Assembly: GCA_963966105.1 (NCBI GenBank)
Contig: OZ014534.1
Span: 101,754,358-101,818,357 of the forward strand
DNA: 64,000 nucleotides
Direction: 5' to 3'
Source: Volucella zonaria
Taxonomy: Eukaryota; Arthropoda; Insecta; Diptera; Syrphidae
Positions 58,440 through 64,000 of the stretch are shown here, one piece after another. Both the position numbers and the translations under genes were made by a program. The first letter of the stretch is position 1, and each line of letters opens with the position of its first letter. The notes under the pieces were generated by a model. The model was not told the DNA's origin, ran no database searches, and was given only the letters and a program-made list of their open reading frames with translations.

Positions 58440-60070
58440 ATTGTAAAAAAAATTGCCTAACGAGTTTTTTTTCTCGTAATTATTCTCAATTTTTTGCTTT
58501 AGGAAAGAATTCTACCACATTATTTGTAACGAGGCAAGAGCTTTTAAATATTAAAAATAACAGATCAGAGTTTAATTTTATAACGGAAGAGTTAAAAATT
58601 CGGACGAAACATTTTGACAACAAAGACCTGATTAAGCAAATAGCACACTTTAAATCAGAGTTTAAATCGCGATGGTGCAATGTCGGTAGGACAAAGATGG
58701 TTGGACACATCCACTTCATTTTTAAGTGCGTCTGAGAAGAAATGTGGTTGACCAGTTACTTCCTTTGACTAAAAGTCAAGATGATAAAAAATTCAGTAAA
58801 TTCGAGAATCGCCATCTGTGTTAAGTTTTGCCATCCAAATGAGCCTTAGATTATCAGGACAATCTCGGGAATCAAAGTTGTTGCAGGATATAGCGTCTAA
58901 AAGTCCAGATCGTGCAGGCAAATACATATAGGCTTACAAAAGATCAGCAGAATCACAAATTAAATTTAAGATGTGTGAAGATGCGCTTGCTGTTTTCGTA
59001 GCAGCAAAATTATCTAGAAGTCAATACAAGGAGCAGCGCCATGGAGAAATTTCCATCGTACAAGGTTATTCAAATGCCAAAAAAAAAGAATGCTATCCCC
59101 CACTAGAACATCAAATTTAATACCACATCAGTTAGAGTAACTTCACAAGCTTTGCTTGATCTCACTATGCAGCGGTTCCTTCAAACTCAAAAAGCTGTTA
59201 TTGATTTACTGGAAACTGTGGAACTAGAAAATCTTTCTTTGTGTACGAAGTTGGGTTTTGATGACAGCTCTTATAAACAGGCCTTTCATGTTCTTCAGGC
59301 TTCTGATTCGGTCGTTTTTATTACTTGTGACTCCATCTTACTTGCGTGGCTAAAATCATATGGCAAAACCCGCGTATATCTTCTAGAATCTGGAAGATAC
59401 TGCAGGCCCCTAAAAATTGAGTATGTAAAAGAGTCCATTGAAATTTCAAGAGCAGAAAAAAAAAATAAGTAGACGATCAGATAAAAAAGATAGTAAATAC
59501 TAGAACGATATTGCAAGGAAAATTGTTAGTAGTAAGTCACAAGAGGCAAGAAGCAGGCTAGAGGAAACCACAAAATAATTGTTTCAAAATAAAGGAGGAA
59601 TTTAGATAAAATTGCGGGTTGATCATCGACAATCCTAAGCCATGATTTGGCAATACGAATGATGGGAACAAGGACAAATGTGTTTTTCAAGAAGGTGAGT
59701 TCTCGGCTAATATACAAATTGGGCATTGAATTAATTAAAACAATGCACACAATTGTGATAGTTGTATCATGTGGCTACGAACTTGCTGTTTTTAATTGCC
59801 GAATGTTTTCCCGCTATACAGCCAGCAATATTGCACAAATACTTTATTCATGGAACCGAAATAGTAGCGCATTTTCTTTGTTGTCTATAGGACAGTTAAG
59901 TGAAGAAGCACAAGAAGCTCTGGCCTCTACATTATAAGCAAAAGAAAGCTACCGGTAAAAAAAACTTCAATACTTATCTAAAGAAGCATTAAGTTTATTG
60001 AAGTCTCCAAGTATTCAGTAAAATAGTGACAACGAAGACGTCGAAAATCAGGATGATGATCAAAACGATG
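58440..60070 (+). pseudogene. Transib/RAG1-like transposase relic
   Basis: Blocks in order on the plus strand: LIKQIAHFKSEFKSRWCNVG near 58.63 kb; ESKLLQDIASKSPDRAGKY; CEDALAVFVAAKLSRSQYKE; KFPSYKVIQ and AKKKECYPP across a frame change near 59.05 kb; RVTSQALLDLTMQRFLQTQK; LCTKLGFDDSSYKQAFHVLQ at 59.24-59.30 kb (first catalytic Asp, KWGFDGSS...YKQ in relatives); GRYCRPLKIEYVKESIEIS. About 150 residues are then missing, including the second Asp. It resumes at GLIIDNPKP (stop) FGNTNDGN near 59.61-59.67 kb, FFKKVSSRLIYKLGIELIKT, VSCGYELAVFN and LLSIGQLSEEAQEAL at 59.88-59.92 kb (catalytic Glu region, aligned with SEGNESGNK of RAG1). An acidic tail follows. The RAG1 alignment is from memory; family features are strong. 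Confidence 0.72.
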
Positions 60071-60204
60071 ATCCACATTTTCTCTAATTTAGTCAATATT
60101 TTCAAAATAATAAATTTTTAAAAATGCTTATGTGATTTATTTTTGTGTATTGGGACACTTGATGACAATTGTGTACCTTAAATATCATTTCATTGCACCT
60201 ACGG

Positions 60205-61612
60205 ATTGACGCCAACTTTTAGGCACATCGGACGTGACGATCTTCCCTTTATATTGATGCACCTAGTCCAAGCTCTTACAGGTCTCTTTCAGCTTTCTAT
60301 CACCCAGGGATTACTTCACTCAACCTGGAAAATGTGTTTTAGAATTCTCCTACATAAAAAAAGTTCGCGATATTTCCAACTATCGCCCAATTGCTAATCT
60401 GTCGTGCATACCTAAGCTTTTTGGGAGCATTATTTATGACATAAGGCTTTTCCATTGTAAATCTATTGTTTCCCGAAACCAGCATGGATTTCTAAAAGAT
60501 AGATGTGCATAACCACCAACCCAACTTGAAATGAAGTTGACGTGATTGCCACCGGTTTCAGCAAAGCGTTTGATAGAATTCTCATGATATAATCTTTCTG
60601 TAATTAAAGCCTCTTGGTTTCTAAATATGCTATATATCATGGGTTCAATCCTATTTAAATAACGACATTACTATGTTCTATTTAGGTTCATGGCTTCTGA
60701 CCAAACTAAAGCCTCTTCTGGTGTCCATCAAGGTAACTACCTTAGTTCCTTATTATTTATTCTGACTAGATGTTGATTGTATCAGCTGTTTATGTAGATG
60801 ATATGAAAATCTTTAGACATACATTCATCTTCGTCAGACTGTCTACCACTGCAGGAATATCTAGACAGGTTTTGTTAGAAGAATTTCCTTAAGCTTAATG
60901 TTAATAAGTGTCAGGCTATAACTTACATCCGCAAGCGCCCTCCTACTTCACCTCGCACCTTCTAATCTATAATCAGCCTGTTCCCTTAGTGAATGAGTTG
61001 CGTGATTTAGGTGTTATCAGCGGTAAGGAACTCAATTTCCTTTCTCACATTGATAATATGATACAAAAGCCAACTTTACCTTTGGCTTCATCAAGCGCTG
61101 GTCTAAGGAGTTATTAAATCCTAATATTACCAAATCACTTTACTTGTAATGCGAGCCAAGTTTGGTCATCCTAATTCAGAACTCACATCCTCCGGACAGA
61201 AGTTGTTCAGCGTCTTTTTTACAATGACTTTCCTGGGATGAAATTCAAATTCACCACAATACACCGATCGGCTGAAACTTATAAATTTGCAACCCCTTTC
61301 TATACGCTGAGAAGTTGCCAATATTCTCATTATTAATCAACTTATCTCTTTTAACACCAATCCACGCAATCTTAGGTCTGTGTCACTTTTCCGGCTCAAT
61401 TTTCACAGAACGAATTACGGACACCTGCAGCCAATGTCTAGAATGCTTCGTGAAATTAACGATATTCTGTCTTTCTTCACCTCAGCAAACTGTCCCTCAA
61501 GAACATTCTCCTTTTCACCAATGCCTCACGTCCTAACTTTCTTTAACAGCTCCCACCCTTTAGTTTTTATCTTTAGTTTTAAGCGAAATTGTTAGTTTTA
61601 AGAATATGCTTG
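60205..61612 (+). pseudogene. Jockey/CR1-type LINE RT and C-terminal domain
   Basis: Order: DDLPFILMHLVQALTGLFQL (RT entry, PDG-x-PP-x-x-L-like), VRDISNYRPIANLSCIPKLF, QHGFLKDR, DVIATGFSKAFDRILM (first catalytic Asp changed; TDFSKAFD in relatives), VYVDDMKIFRHTF at about 60.80 kb (YADD variant YVDD, Asp pair kept), NELRDLGVISGKELNFLSHI, then the C-terminal blocks RSAETYKFATPF and LNFHRTNYGHLQPMSRMLRE, ending at 61.55-61.61 kb followed by AATAAA. No RNase H. Many frame changes. The endonuclease and ORF1 are not upstream, so it is 5'-truncated. Confidence 0.8.
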
Positions 61613-62900
61613 CAATAAGCTTCAATAAATTTATTCAGGGTTGACCCGAGCCTCCAATCAATCCAAAAGCAAATCGTCCCACCCAAAATAAATGCCATCT
61701 TACTGAGTTTCTCGAGGACTGAGATGCACCAAGACTTCATCTTTGCGAAAAGCAATTCAGGCCTACTTGACCTCTTCTTTTCGAAGAGCGTTATTGGCTA
61801 AAGATAGGGCTTGAGCCTAAAGTATACAGCACCGCCGTGAGTTCAATTTTCGCTTAAAACTTAGCCGTTTGACGGTCTCAACTAAAAAGGCGGACTGACA
61901 TAAACGATTTGTCTGTAGAAGAAACACTGGCGCTTTCAGAACATATCGAACGGCTTTATTTAAAAACTTTGCTCCATTTACCACCTACCTATAGACTATT
62001 ATGGTATGTGGATTCCAGTTAATTCTGCCTTGTTGTAGAGAGACACCCGGCATTGGAAATGTTGATCTTGTTAGCCTACTTTCACAGCATCTTCAATTAA
62101 CAGAAATTGACATCAACTATCTGATTCCAGAAAGCAACGAATAGGAATGCAGGCAATGCGGAGTGTTTTTTAGTAGATTTATCTCCATGTTCGTAGCCGG
62201 CTCTAAGAGAAACAAAGGTATTGACGTTCATACTGTACTATCTTCCATACCAACATCTCAGATGTTCATCAGGCCGTTACTGGTCTCAGCCTGAAACCAA
62301 AACCCGCGTCGCATATCACAATATACATAAACATTCAATCAGTGATCTGGTCTCTGACTTCAAACAGCATAAATTCGATAGCGTTTAGAGACACCATTCA
62401 TCTCTCAATGGCGTGGCTATGCAGCATAAGATCACGCTCTGTTAGGTTCCGAGATATTCGGGCATGCCACAAAACTGCTTCGCTGATAAATTCACCATAA
62501 TCAGATCCCTAGGAAGAAAAAGGAGGCAATAATGGCCTACCCCAAAAATATGACAAATTTCGCGCTCCCTACGGCTAGTTATGTATGCATTCATTGCGGT
62601 AACTATGAGATATCTAAACTAATATGGCCTATAATCGACTTTTAGCTATAAAGAGTGCTGACCAACTTCAGAAGAAGCGATATCTCCAAGCTCAAAAATA
62701 TAATTACGCGACACTAAACCATCGAAAGAAACGTACAGCGATTAATTATTCTTCATAATGGTTTCTGCTTTGGAACGCATCAGAATTCAGAGCTAAGTCC
62801 CTAAGCAGGAGATTTAATTCATTTCTGCTTTTCAAAAATCGAAGACCTTGACAAATTTGTCGAGAAATCTATTTAATCCGAGGAAAAGCTAGCTCATTGA
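61613..62900 (+). other. possible decayed coding sequence of unknown family
   Basis: On the plus strand, frames read DINDLSVEETLALSEHIERL, TPGIGNVDLVSLLSQHLQLT, INYLIPESNE, ECRQCGVFFSRFISMFVAGS and TVLSSIPTSQMFIRPLL, then MAYPKNMTNFALPTASYVCI followed by HCG. The paired cysteines (CRQCG, CIHCG) and coherent, non-repetitive frames suggest old protein-coding sequence, perhaps a gag or another transposase. I do not recognise it and could be reading noise. Confidence 0.3.
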
Positions 62901-64000
62901 AAAATCACCATTGACCAAACTAAAGGAACCATGAGCTAATATTTGAATTTACATGTGCGGTTTGGTTTTGTAATATGTTGTGCTTCTTTTAAATTCACTG
63001 ATTTTGTAAGGACAAAGAATTTGCTCAAAGCAGTTGCCTAAATTAAGCTGAACTACGTTTGGTGCTTGGGATTCAATATTATACATCATACTTAGGTTAT
63101 AGCATACATTGCACTATAACTATGTGGCCCTATGGAGAAACAGAATTCAGTTCCGTGTTCCGAAAATTAGAGACATACAGACGGTGGCCAAGTCATTAAT
63201 AAGGTTTGAAAAAAAAAAACAGTTTTTTTCTTTATCTATACATATGTTATTCCTTGTATAACCAGGACACAAGTGTTAGACTGATTTGAATAATTCTGCT
63301 AATTTTAGACAAATTATGCTGTCCTGAAGTAATTAATGCAGTAACTGCACTTTTTTTCTCCATGGAAAAAGGAAAATTCTGCAAATTCTTACAAGTATGC
63401 TAATGAATTGGACATTCTCTGTATAAAAGTATGTATCCACTCTTGTCTTCTTCATAAACTATCTCCAAAACGTTTAAAATTATTCCCTAGGACTGTCAAT
63501 TTTCAGGGATCTCTGATATTTCCAGACAATTTTTTTTTGATTTTCAATTACCGATAAACGTGACCTGGCATAATTTCGATTCCTTTCTGGTTGCCTTTTT
63601 TCAAATGATTCTAAAATACTGTGATTATTGATTTTTACGTGAAAAGCGAAGAATTCTCTATTTTTCTGATATTCCACAGACAATTTTCCAATTTCACATT
63701 TCCTCTTCATCGTTTTAATATGAAGAAAAAAAGAAAAGACATTATCTAGACCGGAACCGAACAATTACGGGAATTGAATAAGCTGCCTTTCACCACACCT
63801 GTAGTCTCATTTTTTGAGTTCCTTAAAACAAAATCATTTCCCACTCAATCTGAATCAAATTTAGGTACTGATATATATATGTATGCATATATATATGTGG
63901 GCAGGCATGTACCCTGTGGCGGAGAGCTTAAAATAGATTTTCCAATTTTCGTCGATGAAATAGAAATAAAACGTCCTTTCTTCGTATCACATTTCGCCCC
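62901..64000. other. AT-rich end of window, no gene recognised
   Basis: Contains a TATATATATGTATGCATATATATATG stretch split by GC at 63.87-63.90 kb. The 94-codon minus-strand frame at 63.48-63.76 kb has no recognisable motif. Confidence 0.5.

Noticed and set aside
60080..60180. Possible Transib right terminus (CACAATTGTC on the minus strand)
   Set aside because: No matching left end found near 58.25-58.43 kb, so I do not call terminal repeats.
1..64000. tRNA, rRNA or snRNA genes
   Set aside because: No A/B-box plus cloverleaf or conserved rRNA segments noticed by eye; a covariance-model scan would be decisive.

Overview
The window looks like repeat-rich nuclear DNA of an insect, most likely a higher fly. 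It is AT-rich, has no operons or ribosome-binding sites, and contains microsatellites and the TACATATGTACATA-type words common in brachyceran Diptera. The mobile-element families (mariner, Transib, PIF/Harbinger, Jockey, RTE, copia) also fit. A tephritid-like fly is my guess; the sequence does not prove it. I could not find a single convincing host gene, tRNA or rRNA in 64 kb. Almost everything recognisable is a broken transposable element.

Layout, left half: a mariner transposase tail (1-262, +); an RTE-type LINE relic (300-1760, -); a LINE tail (about 4.07-4.45 kb, -). A nested block follows, in which a Tc1/mariner-superfamily transposase (4.56-5.01 plus 8.00-8.11 kb, -) is split by a 3-kb CR1/L2-like LINE (copy 1, -). 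This block abuts an RTE/BovB-like LINE (copy A, 8.1-10.74 kb, -). Then come a mariner with all three catalytic aspartates (12.5-13.5 kb, -), another Tc1/mariner-superfamily transposase (14.3-15.5 kb, -), an RNase H fragment (16.7-17.3 kb, +) and a Jockey-clade element with gag, endonuclease and RT (20.6-23.3 kb, -).

Middle: an R1/I-type LINE with RNase H (27.5-29.45 kb, -), a DDE transposase (29.56-30.48 kb, -), a second R1/I-type LINE (30.48-32.77 kb, -) interrupted by a Tc1 fragment, a PIF/Harbinger transposase (35.9-36.5 kb, +), a mariner end-like sequence next to a perfect palindrome (36.9-37.0 kb), and two more DDE transposase relics (37.05-39.37 kb), one apparently carrying an internal inversion.

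Right half: a LINE with a GDLNARV endonuclease (40.6-43.25 kb, -), CR1/L2-like copy 3 (43.5-45.56 kb, +), a Ty1/copia Pol fragment (45.6-45.96 kb, -), RTE copy B (46.08-48.26 kb, -), CR1/L2-like copy 2 (50.9-52.97 kb, +), a GC-rich R1/I-type gag piece (52.98-53.7 kb, -), a long unannotated AT-rich stretch, a relic with the hallmarks of a Transib/RAG1-like transposase (58.44-60.07 kb, +), and a Jockey/CR1-type RT (60.2-61.6 kb, +).

The recognisable elements lie mostly on the minus strand (about 18 of 26) and are truncated, nested and broken. That is the texture of pericentromeric heterochromatin or of a transposon-trapping (piRNA-cluster-like) locus. Each element once encoded its own mobilisation enzyme; none appears fully intact now. 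The most notable object is the Transib/RAG1-like relic, because that family is the transposon lineage from which vertebrate V(D)J recombinase arose.
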